Origin: Erysipelotrichales bacterium | Lineage (GTDB): Bacteria; Bacillota_I; Bacilli_A; Acholeplasmatales; WRBM01 | Direction: 5' to 3' | Length of the DNA: 49,995 bases | Assembly (NCBI GenBank): GCA_009784525.1 | Contig: WRBM01000011.1 | Span: 1 to 49,995, forward strand | Shown here: positions 7,483-15,081 of the stretch, in pieces | Numbering within the stretch: position 1 is the stretch's first letter | Layout: each line of letters opens with the position of its first letter | Program-made: the position numbers and the translations under genes | Notes under the pieces: generated by a model | Told to the model about the DNA's origin: nothing | Databases searched by the model: none | The model's input: only the letters and a program-made list of their open reading frames with translations

Positions 7483-8067
7483 TTGAATTCCTGGATTATG
7501 GTTATCGATTATCAGGGCGAAGGCTTTTCCTTGATGTACGAACTAAATAAAACCTTGATTTACGAGAATCTGATCCTCTATGATGCAACAAAAAATGAAA
7601 TAAACAAATCAGAAAATCTTAAGCAACTAGCTGACTTTTTTCGTTCTGAAAAAATAAAGTTAGTTATCTGTGGAAAAGTGTTAGTGAACATTAGGGAAAT
7701 TAGAGCACTGACTAATCTGCCGATTTTAGATTTTAGAGAAATCATAAATGATTATTGCGAGCATAAAAACATTAAACCTCTGATTGTTGACTGTGGTTTT
7801 TTAAATACCGAATTGAATTTACCTTTAGAAAAAAATGAAGGTCCGTTTAGTGTTTCTAAGCTTAATCAGCTGATAGTTAAACATCAAGCAGATTTTATTC
7901 TGACAACTTTTAAGATTTCTGCAGAAAACCGTAAACAAATTAAAACTAAAGTTGTCTATATCTATGATTTCTGGACTCAAGAAATAAAGAAATATTTAAC
8001 GATGCATAAAAAGAAGCGAAAGAACAAGACACTTGGAACAATCGCTTACTATAATCCAAAATATTGA
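7483..8067 (+). CDS. Glutamate racemase (MurI)-like protein without the catalytic cysteines
   Basis: 194 residues against about 265 for MurI. The order of segments follows glutamate racemase: VIDYQGEGFSLMYELNKTL with YENLILYDATKN (MurI: IDSGVGG...NIIYxGDT); FFRSEKIKLVICGKVLVNI with LPILDF (MurI: the VIACNTA cysteine motif, then IPVxGV); QADFILTTFKIS (MurI: LGCTHYP); and VVYIYDFWTQEIKKYL near the end. The N-terminal Asp (residue 8) is kept. The serine after it is lost, the first Cys motif reads VICGKVL with the Cys out of register, and the second Cys is Thr. Racemase activity is therefore unlikely. The start is TTG behind GGTGAT; an in-frame ATG lies five codons on. It ends in a terminator. 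The assignment rests on alignment by eye. Confidence 0.5.
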   Translation: MNSWIMVIDYQGEGFSLMYELNKTLIYENLILYDATKNEINKSENLKQLADFFRSEKIKLVICGKVLVNIREIRALTNLPILDFREIINDYCEHKNIKPLIVDCGFLNTELNLPLEKNEGPFSVSKLNQLIVKHQADFILTTFKISAENRKQIKTKVVYIYDFWTQEIKKYLTMHKKKRKNKTLGTIAYYNPKY

Positions 8068-8097
8068 CTGTGAACTTATCTAGGTTCACAGTTTTTA
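8067..8097 (+). terminator. Terminator of the acpP-rbr-murI-like operon
   Basis: Perfect 9-bp stem ACTGTGAAC (8067-8075) / GTTCACAGT (8084-8092) with an 8-base loop and TTTTT. It begins at the last base of the stop codon. Confidence 0.85.
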
Positions 8098-8129
8098 CTT
8101 AATTAAGCTTATTTGTCTTTTATTTTTCT

Positions 8130-8146
8130 TATAATTGTAATATAAT
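8130..8146 (+). promoter_or_regulatory. Probable promoter of the UPF0316-cvfB-proS operon
   Basis: Two TATAAT hexamers (8130-8135 and 8141-8146) lie 30-40 bases before the first start codon, in the only gap of this gene run. No convincing -35 goes with either one. Confidence 0.4.
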
Positions 8147-8177
8147 ATTTACTATAGTTTATTAAGGTGAGTTAAAA

Positions 8178-8705
8178 GTGGGATTAGAAATATTAATTTG
8201 GGGTATTATTGTTTTCTTTGCCCGAATTACAGATGTAACAATGGGAACAATGCGAACAATCTGTATGGTCAATGAAAAGAAATATATAGGAACTATGATT
8301 GGATTTGTCGAAGTCATGATTTTTTTTCTAGTTATCAGGACTCTTTTAGGTAATCCGATGTCAGATAAAATCTTTATTGTTATCTGTTTTGCGGCTGGTT
8401 TTGGTGTAGGCAGGGCTTTAGGTGTCTATATTAGTGAAAGATTTTTAAAAAATCCAGTAGAAATTAGAATTATAACAAGAGACGTGAAACCAGTCTTGCC
8501 AGCTATCCTAAGAAATGCGGATTTTGGCTTAACAATAGTTAACAGCAGAGGAATCGATAACCGTAAAAGTCGAATATTATTTATTTATAGCCAAGCCCGT
8601 TATGTCAAAGAAGTTACAGAATTAGTTTATAAATATGATGATAAAGCATTTATTACTATTAACCCGACAAGAGAATATATGGCAGCTGACATCAAGGAGG
8701 AATAA
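8178..8705 (+). CDS. UPF0316 (DUF2179) membrane protein, first of a tandem pair
   Basis: 175 residues. The N-terminal half carries about three membrane helices with the family signature ARITDVTMGTMRTICMVNEK and GFVEVMIFFLVIRTLL. The C-terminal half (from about residue 95) is a soluble DUF2179 domain, which in related YitT-type proteins faces the cytoplasm. Biochemical function is unknown for the family. The start is GTG with GGTGAG upstream. The stop is three bases before the next gene, a clear paralogue with the same layout, so the two are translationally coupled and may form a heteromer. Confidence 0.85.
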   Translation: MGLEILIWGIIVFFARITDVTMGTMRTICMVNEKKYIGTMIGFVEVMIFFLVIRTLLGNPMSDKIFIVICFAAGFGVGRALGVYISERFLKNPVEIRIITRDVKPVLPAILRNADFGLTIVNSRGIDNRKSRILFIYSQARYVKEVTELVYKYDDKAFITINPTREYMAADIKEE

Positions 8706-8708
8706 ATC

Positions 8709-9230
8709 ATGGAACTATTAATATTATGTATAACAATCTTTTTAGCTAGGATATCTGACGTCACGCTTGGAACTGTCAGAACAATCTTTATGGTTAATGG
8801 GCGCAAGTTTGCGGCTGCTAGTTTGGGGTTTGTTGAGGTTTTGATTTGGTTTACTGTTGTCAGGACAGCCTTACAGTTTGAAAACCCCAGTTTCTTTATT
8901 GCTTTAGCTTATGCGGCCGGATTTGCCTGTGGTAATCTATTTGGCGGCTTTATTTCTGAAAGAGTAATTAGAGATAAATATTCGGTTAAAGTTGTGACGT
9001 CAAGTCGTGATCAACTTATTATTGATCAACTAAGGGAAAATAATTATGCGGTGACTGTCAGTGAATGTTTTGGTCGTAATAACGATAAAAAATGGATGCT
9101 TTTTTTAGAAATTCAGAATCATCGCTTAAAAGAATTGAAGGCATTGATTTATGCTTTAGATGAAAAAGCTTTTGTTACGGTAAATAAATCCAAAGCAGTT
9201 TATAAAGGTTTCTTTGGACTGGTGAAATAA
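8709..9230 (+). CDS. UPF0316 (DUF2179) membrane protein, second of a tandem pair
   Basis: 173 residues, paralogous to the preceding gene. It has ARISDVTLGTVRTIFMVNGR, GFVEVLIWFTVVRTAL and a soluble tail ending with the shared pattern ALDEKAFVTVNKSKAVYKG. AAGGAGGAA overlaps the end of the upstream gene and drives this ATG. The family has no proven reaction. Tandem duplication followed by divergence is the simplest origin. It is cotranscribed with cvfB (13 bases downstream). Confidence 0.85.
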   Translation: MELLILCITIFLARISDVTLGTVRTIFMVNGRKFAAASLGFVEVLIWFTVVRTALQFENPSFFIALAYAAGFACGNLFGGFISERVIRDKYSVKVVTSSRDQLIIDQLRENNYAVTVSECFGRNNDKKWMLFLEIQNHRLKELKALIYALDEKAFVTVNKSKAVYKGFFGLVK

Positions 9231-9243
9231 TTGGAGGAAAAAT

Positions 9244-10101
9244 ATGTTAAATATTGGAAACTATAACAAACTGAAGGTTGTCAGAACAACTGATATTGGC
9301 TATATTTTGGTTTCAGAAGATAACGAGGAAGTGTTTTTGCATAAAAAGGAAGTTATCGAGGACTTAAACATTGATTCTTTTGTTAATTGTTTTTTGTATC
9401 TTGATAAACAAAAGCGGATTACAGGAACAATGCATAAAGCTTTAGTGACGACAGAAGTGCCAGGCTTTGCCCGCGTTGTCAGTAAAAATGAAGAATATGG
9501 ACTTTTTGTCAACATCGGGATTCAAAAAGATATTCTGCTTTCTAAGGATTATCTGCCCAAGAGTAATAAATTATGGCCAGAAGAGGAAGATCAGTTGTTA
9601 GTCATTCTGAAAAACAAGAGTAAAGGTCTAGAGGCCAAACCTTTGGATAAATACGAAATAGAGCAAATTAAATCTGATAAGTCGTATGAATTAAAAAGCA
9701 AGGTAGAGGCCATTGTTCATCGAATTAGTGAACAAGGAACCTCTTTAATCACAGAAGCTAAAGTTCCTGTTTGGGTACATGTAAAAAACCAAAGATCTAA
9801 TTACCGGATGGGTGAGAAAGTTGAAGTTACTATTACTCATATCAACGATCTTGGTCAATATTCAGGAATGCTTGTAAAACAAAAAGAAGATATGATTAGT
9901 CTTGATGCTAATCAAATATTAAAAGTCTTAAATGATGAATATCAGGGAAAAATGCCTTTTACCAGTGATACAAACGCAGACCTAATTCAGGAAAAGTTTA
10001 TGATGAGTAAAAAAGCTTTTAAAAGAGCTTTAGGTAATTTATATAAAAACAGAGTCGTTGACTTTATTGGTAACGATACAATTTTAGTTGAAGAAAATTG
10101 A
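9244..10101 (+). CDS. cvfB: CvfB-type S1 RNA-binding protein
   Basis: 285 residues, the standard length for CvfB/YitL. It has an N-terminal S1-like module (IGNYNKLKVVRTTDIGYIL), a second S1 module (ARVVSKNEEYGLFVNIGIQKD), a third around residues 150-210 (KVEAIVHRISEQGTSLITE) and a C-terminal winged helix ending KKAFKRALGNLYKNRVVDF. In staphylococci, CvfB binds RNA and affects virulence gene expression. Start ATG follows GGAGGAA. It sits between UPF0316 genes and proS with short gaps, so it is probably one operon with them. The family assignment is firm; RNA targets are unknown. Confidence 0.88.
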   Translation: MLNIGNYNKLKVVRTTDIGYILVSEDNEEVFLHKKEVIEDLNIDSFVNCFLYLDKQKRITGTMHKALVTTEVPGFARVVSKNEEYGLFVNIGIQKDILLSKDYLPKSNKLWPEEEDQLLVILKNKSKGLEAKPLDKYEIEQIKSDKSYELKSKVEAIVHRISEQGTSLITEAKVPVWVHVKNQRSNYRMGEKVEVTITHINDLGQYSGMLVKQKEDMISLDANQILKVLNDEYQGKMPFTSDTNADLIQEKFMMSKKAFKRALGNLYKNRVVDFIGNDTILVEEN

Positions 10102-10119
10102 AAAGGAAATGTTATAGTT

Positions 10120-11559
10120 ATGCAGAAAAATGAAAAATTAGTTAAAGAAATAACTAGACGTGATGAAGACTTTGCAAAATGGTATACTGAGATATGCCTG
10201 AAAGCAGAGTTGATGGATTATTCAGATTTAAAAGGTTTTATTATTTATCGACCTTACGGATATGCAATATGGGAAAATATCGTAAATTATCTGGATAACA
10301 GATTTAAAGAAACGGGACATGAAAATGTTTATATGCCAATGTTGATACCAGAAAGCTTGTTTAATAAAGAAAAAGAACACGTAGAAGGTTTTGCGCCGGA
10401 ATGTGCGGTAGTAACTATCGGTGGTAAAGAAGAACTAGCGGAAAGGCTGATTATCAGACCAACTTCTGAAGTATTATTTTGCGAACACTTTCGTAAGGTA
10501 GTAACAAGCCATCGCGATTTGCCAAAAAAATATAATCAATGGTGTTCAGTTTTGAGATGGGAAAAAACTACCAGACCTTTTTTAAGGGGTAAAGAGTTTT
10601 TATGGCAAGAAGGGCATACTGTTCATAAAGATAAGGAAGAAGCAGAGAAAGAAACGCTTGATATGTTAAAGGTTTATGAAAGAATGGGCAGTGATCTTTT
10701 AGCTATCCCGTTTGTGACTGGTCGCAAAACAGAAAGTGAAAAGTTTGCAGGGGCTGTTGATACATATACAATTGAAGCGCTAATGCATGACAAAAAAGCC
10801 CTGCAAAGTGGTACTAGTCATTTTTTTGGGGATGGATTTGCTAAAGCTTTTGATATCAAGTATCAAGATAAGGAAAATAAACCACAATATGTTTTTCAGA
10901 CTTCCTGGGGTGTCACAACGCGTTTGATTGGCGCTTTGATTATGGTTCATTCTGATGATGAAGGTTTAGTACTTCCGCCATTTGTTGCGCCAATACAAGT
11001 AGTGATTATTCCCATTATGAGTCATAAGCCGGAAGTTATGAAAACTAGTCAAAAGATTTATGATAAACTTAAAAAGTCAGGCATTAGGGTTAAATTAGAT
11101 GATTCTGACAGAACTCCAGGTTGGAAGTTTAGTGAGTATGAAATGAAAGGTGTGCCTTTAAGATTAGAAATTGGACCACGAGATATTGAAAATAAAACAT
11201 GTAATATTGTTTTACGTCATACAAAAGAAAAAATTTCATTACCTCTTGATAAGCTTGATAAAGAAATCACAAAACTTTTTAGCAAGATGCACCAAGAGCT
11301 TTATGATCGGGCTTTAAAGAATGTAACAGATAATACAAGAAAAGTGAATTCTTATCAGGAATTTAAGGAAGTGCTAAATAGCCATGGTGGTTATTTAAAG
11401 ATGAGTCTTTGCGATAATCCTGCTTGTGAAAAAAAAATCAAAGAGGAGACACAAGCTACAGCCCGTTGTATTCCTTTTAATGAAGAAGTTATTAATGATA
11501 ATTGTCCGATTTGTGGTCAAGCCGCAAAATATAAAATTCTTTTTGCCAAAGCCTATTAA
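10120..11559 (+). CDS. proS: Prolyl-tRNA synthetase, archaeal/eukaryotic type
   Basis: 479 residues, class II synthetase that charges tRNA-Pro. Motif 1 region GFIIYRPYGYAIWENI, motif 2 VLRWEKTTRPFLRGKEFLWQEGHT and motif 3 FQTSWGVTTRLIGALIMVHSDD are intact. The anticodon-binding domain follows (VVIIPIM...DRTPGWKFSEYEMKG), then a C-terminal zinc-type domain with CDNPAC and CPICG ending in the characteristic terminal tyrosine. There is no editing insertion between motifs 2 and 3, which separates it from the usual bacterial ProRS. This type is common in Mollicutes, Bacteroidetes and some clostridia. ATG lies 18 bases after cvfB with a modest AAAGGAA site. Confidence 0.95.
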   Translation: MQKNEKLVKEITRRDEDFAKWYTEICLKAELMDYSDLKGFIIYRPYGYAIWENIVNYLDNRFKETGHENVYMPMLIPESLFNKEKEHVEGFAPECAVVTIGGKEELAERLIIRPTSEVLFCEHFRKVVTSHRDLPKKYNQWCSVLRWEKTTRPFLRGKEFLWQEGHTVHKDKEEAEKETLDMLKVYERMGSDLLAIPFVTGRKTESEKFAGAVDTYTIEALMHDKKALQSGTSHFFGDGFAKAFDIKYQDKENKPQYVFQTSWGVTTRLIGALIMVHSDDEGLVLPPFVAPIQVVIIPIMSHKPEVMKTSQKIYDKLKKSGIRVKLDDSDRTPGWKFSEYEMKGVPLRLEIGPRDIENKTCNIVLRHTKEKISLPLDKLDKEITKLFSKMHQELYDRALKNVTDNTRKVNSYQEFKEVLNSHGGYLKMSLCDNPACEKKIKEETQATARCIPFNEEVINDNCPICGQAAKYKILFAKAY

Positions 11560-11569
11560 AGCTTTCAAT

Positions 11570-11600
11570 AATGAGGGCTTTTTCCTTCATTAGGATTTTA
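11570..11600 (+). terminator. Probable terminator after proS
   Basis: AATGAGGG (11570-11577) pairs with CCTTCATT (11584-11591) through one G-U, with the loop CTTTTT; only a short T-rich tail follows. It is the sole candidate in the proS-PASTA gap. Confidence 0.45.
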
Positions 11601-11749
11601 CTTTATAAAGACTTCGCTTGAATCGTTGAAAGTAAAAATAAAAATATTTATAATTTGTAATCCGAAACTAATTATAATTATTTTTGTGAATGTTTATGTA
11701 TACAGGTAATATTTCTAAAAAATACAGTAATAATAGTTTTGGTGATATT

Positions 11750-12628
11750 ATGCTGAAAAAAACAAATATTTTCTTGTTATGCCTACTTACAGTCATAGGT
11801 AGTGTAATTGCTTCTTATTTATTTATCATTCCGGTTTTATATAGTAGAGAGACAGTAATAGTTCCGGATCTTATCGGACTTGATCATGAAAGTGGAACAA
11901 GTATGTTAGAAAAAAATGGGCTTATTGTTATTACAGAAAGAGTTACAGCGGATGAAGATGACGGAAAAATACTACATGTTAATCCTATTCCCGGCTCAAA
12001 AGTAAAGAAAGATACAGTCATTACTATTTCCATTGCCCAAAAAGCTAAAGTTGTCCGTTTAAATGATTATACTAATCGATATTATACTGATTTAGAGATT
12101 GAGATTCAAAAGTTAAAAACTGATTATAATATTGAAGTTATTATTATTGAAGAAAAAAATAACAATTATATTGAAAATATAGTAATCAAACAACTACCAG
12201 CCCAGGGAACATTGATTAAAGAAAATGATTATATAATTTTTTATGTGTCAAGTTTTGATGAAGGCATTACTATTCCAGATTTTAAAGGCTGGTCGCTAGA
12301 GAAGGTCTCTCGCTTTGAGGCTGATAATCAGGTTTTCTTTGAATACAAGCATGAATACAGTGATACCATTTTAGAAAATCATGTAATAGCTCAATCAGTA
12401 GAAAAAGGATCTTCCTGGCTTAAGAATAGTAAAAGTTATATTGTTTTAACGATTTCTAAAGGAAAGCCAAAAACGCCAACTAAAATTCCAGATTTTGTTG
12501 GGATATCTGTCGAGCAAGCAAAGATTATCGCAGATGTCTTGAATATTGCTACTGAATATGATTATCAAGTTTCATTGGCTTCACCAGAAACGATTATCGA
12601 GCAAATCTATCTGGATAATCATTCTTAG
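11750..12628 (+). CDS. Membrane-anchored PASTA-domain protein without a kinase domain
   Basis: 292 residues from the ATG at 11750, chosen because GGTGAT precedes it and the protein then opens with a clean signal anchor (KKTNIFLLCLLTVIGSVIAS). An in-frame ATG at 11690 would add 20 polar residues. Residues 1-30 form the membrane anchor. The rest is extracellular PASTA-type modules: VPDLIGLDHESGTSML (about 40-105), a second module (about 106-175), IPDFKGWSLEKVSRF and IPDFVGISVEQAKIIA. PASTA modules bind muropeptides or lipid II and normally form the outer part of the Ser/Thr kinase PrkC or of PBPs. Here there is no kinase and no transpeptidase domain, yet rsgA follows directly, as it follows prkC in many Firmicutes. 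Probably a wall-sensing or scaffold protein. Confidence 0.8.
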   Translation: MLKKTNIFLLCLLTVIGSVIASYLFIIPVLYSRETVIVPDLIGLDHESGTSMLEKNGLIVITERVTADEDDGKILHVNPIPGSKVKKDTVITISIAQKAKVVRLNDYTNRYYTDLEIEIQKLKTDYNIEVIIIEEKNNNYIENIVIKQLPAQGTLIKENDYIIFYVSSFDEGITIPDFKGWSLEKVSRFEADNQVFFEYKHEYSDTILENHVIAQSVEKGSSWLKNSKSYIVLTISKGKPKTPTKIPDFVGISVEQAKIIADVLNIATEYDYQVSLASPETIIEQIYLDNHS

Positions 12629-12691
12629 GATTTAATATCGTAAAATAGTAAAGCAATTCATTTAGGATAAAATAGAATGTGGGGGATTATT

Positions 12692-13624
12692 TTGCGTGAG
12701 GGATTAATCATAAAATTAATTGGCGGTCGTTACACTGTTTTCGATCTTGAAAAAAAGAATACGAGGATTTGTAGTGCTAGTGGCAAACTCCGATTTATTA
12801 AGCTGGATAAAGACAGCCCATTTTTGCCTGCAAATAATAATCCGCTATCATCAAAAAAAGAAGCGCAAAATATTAAGCTTAGTCCAAAAGTTGGCGATTA
12901 TTGTTTCTATGAAGATGAAACAATAAAAGAGATTAAGCCACGTAAAAATAAACTTCTAAGACCAGATATAGCTAATGTTGATCAGGCTATTTTGGTATTT
13001 TCTTGTTTAGAGCCGGATTTTAATTATTCGCTTTTAGACTTGTTCTTGGTGGCTATTGAAAAAGAGGGTATTGATGCTATAATCGTTATTAGTAAAATTG
13101 ATTTACTCGCTAGTTTTGAGTATGAGATTTTAAAGGATAATATGACTTACTACCAAAACATGGGATATCGTATCTTTTATATTTCGGCTTTAAGAAAAGA
13201 AAACCTTGATGATTTTTTTAGTTGTTTTACCGGAAGAATTAGTGTGCTCGCGGGCCAAAGTGGAGTCGGCAAATCAACGATTCTTAATGTTTTTATTCCA
13301 GGCCTTGATTTGGAGACACAAGCTATCTCAAAAGCCTTAGGCCGAGGCAAACATACAACTAGGGCAACAGAATTATATTTATTTAATGGCGGGATGATTG
13401 CGGATACTCCTGGATTTGGTAAAATTGATTTAAAGGGCATTAAAAAGGCGGATTTAAAAGATTTATTCCAAGAATTTAGTGAGCATCAACACCTTTGTCG
13501 TTTTAGAGAATGTTTGCATGTCAATGAACCAGGTTGTGAAATAAAAAGCTTAGTTGAAAGTGGCGGTATCCTAAAAAGTCGCTATGAGAATTATCTTAAA
13601 TTTTTTGAGGAAATAAATAAATAA
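12692..13624 (+). CDS. rsgA: Ribosome small-subunit maturation GTPase RsgA
   Basis: 310 residues from TTG 12692, chosen because GGGGGA lies 5 bases upstream and the resulting start (REGLIIKLIGGRY) matches the family's N-terminus; ATG 12677, five codons upstream, is the alternative. It has an N-terminal OB domain, then a circularly permuted GTPase with G4 ISKIDL, G1 GQSGVGKST and G3 DTPGFG, and a zinc site CRFRECLHVNEPGC. RsgA checks 30S maturation and binds near the decoding centre; its GTPase activity is triggered by the subunit. It lies 63 bases after the PASTA gene, and its end meets the convergent yidD. Confidence 0.95.
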   Translation: MREGLIIKLIGGRYTVFDLEKKNTRICSASGKLRFIKLDKDSPFLPANNNPLSSKKEAQNIKLSPKVGDYCFYEDETIKEIKPRKNKLLRPDIANVDQAILVFSCLEPDFNYSLLDLFLVAIEKEGIDAIIVISKIDLLASFEYEILKDNMTYYQNMGYRIFYISALRKENLDDFFSCFTGRISVLAGQSGVGKSTILNVFIPGLDLETQAISKALGRGKHTTRATELYLFNGGMIADTPGFGKIDLKGIKKADLKDLFQEFSEHQHLCRFRECLHVNEPGCEIKSLVESGGILKSRYENYLKFFEEINK

Positions 13625-13855
13625 TCAACGGCTTTTTTGCTTGTTTTCCGGAACAGGATCATAACCGCCTTTAAAAAAAGGATTACATCTTAATAATCTT
13701 TTAGTAATTAAAAAGAGTGCTCGGAAAAGGCCATGTTTTTCCAGGCACTCTTTTGCATATGCAGAACAAGTCGGATAAAAGCGACAAGTTGGTTTTTTTA
13801 AAGGCGAAATGCGACGTTGGTAAAATTCGATAATCTTTATAAAAATGCGTTTCAT
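13625..13855 (-). CDS. yidD: Membrane protein insertion efficiency factor YidD
   Basis: 76 residues from the ATG at 13855 (minus strand), placed 9 bases after a GAGGAGG site; a longer reading from 13873 would start inside that site. The family signature is intact: [32 protein letters not shown], then [16 protein letters not shown], with three conserved cysteines. YidD is a small amphipathic inner-membrane-associated protein that aids YidC-dependent insertion. It usually lies beside rpmH, rnpA and yidC, which are absent here. It is convergent with rsgA with no gap, and its promoter overlaps a perfect PerR box. Confidence 0.93.
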   Translation of the reverse strand: MKRIFIKIIEFYQRRISPLKKPTCRFYPTCSAYAKECLEKHGLFRALFLITKRLLRCNPFFKGGYDPVPENKQKSR

Positions 13856-13879
13856 ATTATTCGCCCTCCTCAAAATTAG

Positions 13880-13894
13880 TTATAATAATTATAA
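13880..13894. promoter_or_regulatory. Perfect PerR box between yidD and the ytfI-like gene
   Basis: TTATAATAATTATAA matches the Bacillus PerR consensus (TTATAATNATTATAA) at every defined position, and the palindrome extends one more base each side (G...C). On the minus strand it covers the -10 (TATAAT at 13893-13888) of a yidD promoter whose -35-like ATTACA lies at 13916-13911, 17 bp away. A plus-strand -10-like TATAAT is at 13921-13926, so either or both genes could be controlled. A PerR-type gene lies at 43115. Confidence 0.6.
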
Positions 13895-13962
13895 CATTTT
13901 TAAAGAATTTTGTAATGATGTATAATTAACTTTTTTAAGAAAATACTAATTTTGGTGAGAAA

Positions 13963-14517
13963 ATGCTTTATTTATATATAATAGCATGCTTAGTCTTCAT
14001 TATTTTGATTTCTAAGGTGAAAATAACGATTATTAACACAGAAGATCAGACAGATGTCAGAGTTCGCTTTGGGATACTAATTTACTTTCATATAAATTAT
14101 GAAGCGTTTATCCGTTTCTTTTCGTTAATACGCGATGAAGAAAATAAGATATCAATAAAAGCTTTCTTTGAAAAATCAAAAGGCTACATTGAATCCCGGA
14201 AGATTGTAAAGCAACTTGTGGCGAATACTACTATAGCAAAATTTAAGCTAGTCAGCAAAAACAATGCCTATGACCCAATTATTGAACAATACATTAATGC
14301 GACTAGCTGGATTGTTTTGAGCTTTATTAAAGAATATATCCATTCAAATTTCAAAAAGGTTAAAAAAGATGAGTATCTGGTAGTCACAAGTAAAAAACTA
14401 CCCTCAAAATATGACCTTGATTTTAATATTACAGCCAAAATAAGTGTATATGCACTTTTGTTTGTTTTACTTAGAAATGTCAGAGATATACCACGAATTT
14501 TAAAACATTTTAATTAA
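13963..14517 (+). CDS. ytfI: DUF2953 membrane-associated protein (YtfI-like)
   Basis: 184 residues. An N-terminal membrane helix (LYLYIIACLVFIILISKVKI) is followed by a region beginning DVRVRFGILIYFHINYE, the typical start of DUF2953 proteins, and a C-terminal hydrophobic stretch (ISVYALLFVLLRNV). In Bacillus this gene (ytfI) sits next to ytfJ, as here (14 bases apart). Function is not established. Start ATG follows GGTGAG. The assignment comes from the neighbour plus the N-terminal pattern, so it is less sure than ytfJ. Confidence 0.65.
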   Translation: MLYLYIIACLVFIILISKVKITIINTEDQTDVRVRFGILIYFHINYEAFIRFFSLIRDEENKISIKAFFEKSKGYIESRKIVKQLVANTTIAKFKLVSKNNAYDPIIEQYINATSWIVLSFIKEYIHSNFKKVKKDEYLVVTSKKLPSKYDLDFNITAKISVYALLFVLLRNVRDIPRILKHFN

Positions 14518-14531
14518 AAGGAGATATAAAT

Positions 14532-14912
14532 ATGGAGCACCAAATTAATAATCTAATGCGCGTTTCATTGGAGAATCTGAAAGATATGATTGATGTCAAT
14601 ACAATTGTTGGTGAACCGATTAAAGGTATTGAAGATGGGACACTTATTATCCCCATTTCCCGCGTTAAATTAGCTTTTGCGTCTGGTGGAACGGACTTTG
14701 GCCGAGAAAAAGAAATACCTAATTTTGGCGGAGGCACTGGCGGAAGTGTTTCGCTTCATCCGATAGCCTTTATCGTGATTAAAGAAAATGAAGTGAAAAT
14801 AATGCATGTAGAAGATCGGGCTCATTTAGCAGAGAAGCTAATTGATAAAATGCCAGAAGCTATTGATCAAATAAAATCATTTATAAATAACTTCCGTAAG
14901 GAGAGCATTTGA
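14532..14912 (+). CDS. ytfJ: YtfJ/GerW-family protein
   Basis: 126 residues. It contains the full family core: VNTIVGEPIKGIEDGTLIIP, SRVKLAFASGGTDFG, then FGGGTGGSVSLHPIAFIVI. In Bacillus the homologue (GerW) is needed for germination of spores via some receptors, but related proteins also occur in bacteria not known to form spores. Start ATG follows AAAGGAG. It is in an operon with the ytfI-like gene, and its stop codon lies in the loop of its terminator. Presence of this pair hints at a sporulating ancestry but does not prove sporulation. Confidence 0.9.
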   Translation: MEHQINNLMRVSLENLKDMIDVNTIVGEPIKGIEDGTLIIPISRVKLAFASGGTDFGREKEIPNFGGGTGGSVSLHPIAFIVIKENEVKIMHVEDRAHLAEKLIDKMPEAIDQIKSFINNFRKESI

Positions 14913-14930
14913 TATGCTCTTTTTCTTTTT
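14902..14930 (+). terminator. Terminator overlapping the ytfJ stop codon
   Basis: AGAGCAT (14902-14908) / ATGCTCT (14914-14920) with a 5-base loop and a long T-rich tail. The TGA stop lies in the loop, so translation termination and transcription termination coincide. Confidence 0.85.
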
Positions 14931-15006
14931 TTCGAATGCTTTTTTATCAAATGCTAATAATATATACGATATTAAGCGATTAATCTCCAAATTGTGTCGA
15001 ATATGG

Positions 15007-15035
15007 TTGATTTTTGTATAGATATTATGTATAAT
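15007..15035 (+). promoter_or_regulatory. Promoter of the polysaccharide locus
   Basis: TTGATT (15007-15012), 17 bp, TATAAT (15030-15035), the only good promoter before the 18.6-kb co-directional locus. The leader to the first gene is about 40 bases. Confidence 0.65.
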
Positions 15036-15081
15036 ATAGTCATTATTTTAAATTGATGTCAGGAAAGGTTTTGGTATTTAA

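Noticed and set aside
10102-10119. T-box or other leader RNA before proS
   Set aside because: Only 18 bases separate cvfB and proS, which leaves no room for a leader RNA.
11672-11686. Second possible PerR box before the PASTA gene (TTATAATTATTTTTG)
   Set aside because: The right half matches only 4 of 7 positions and the region is very AT-rich, so chance explains it.
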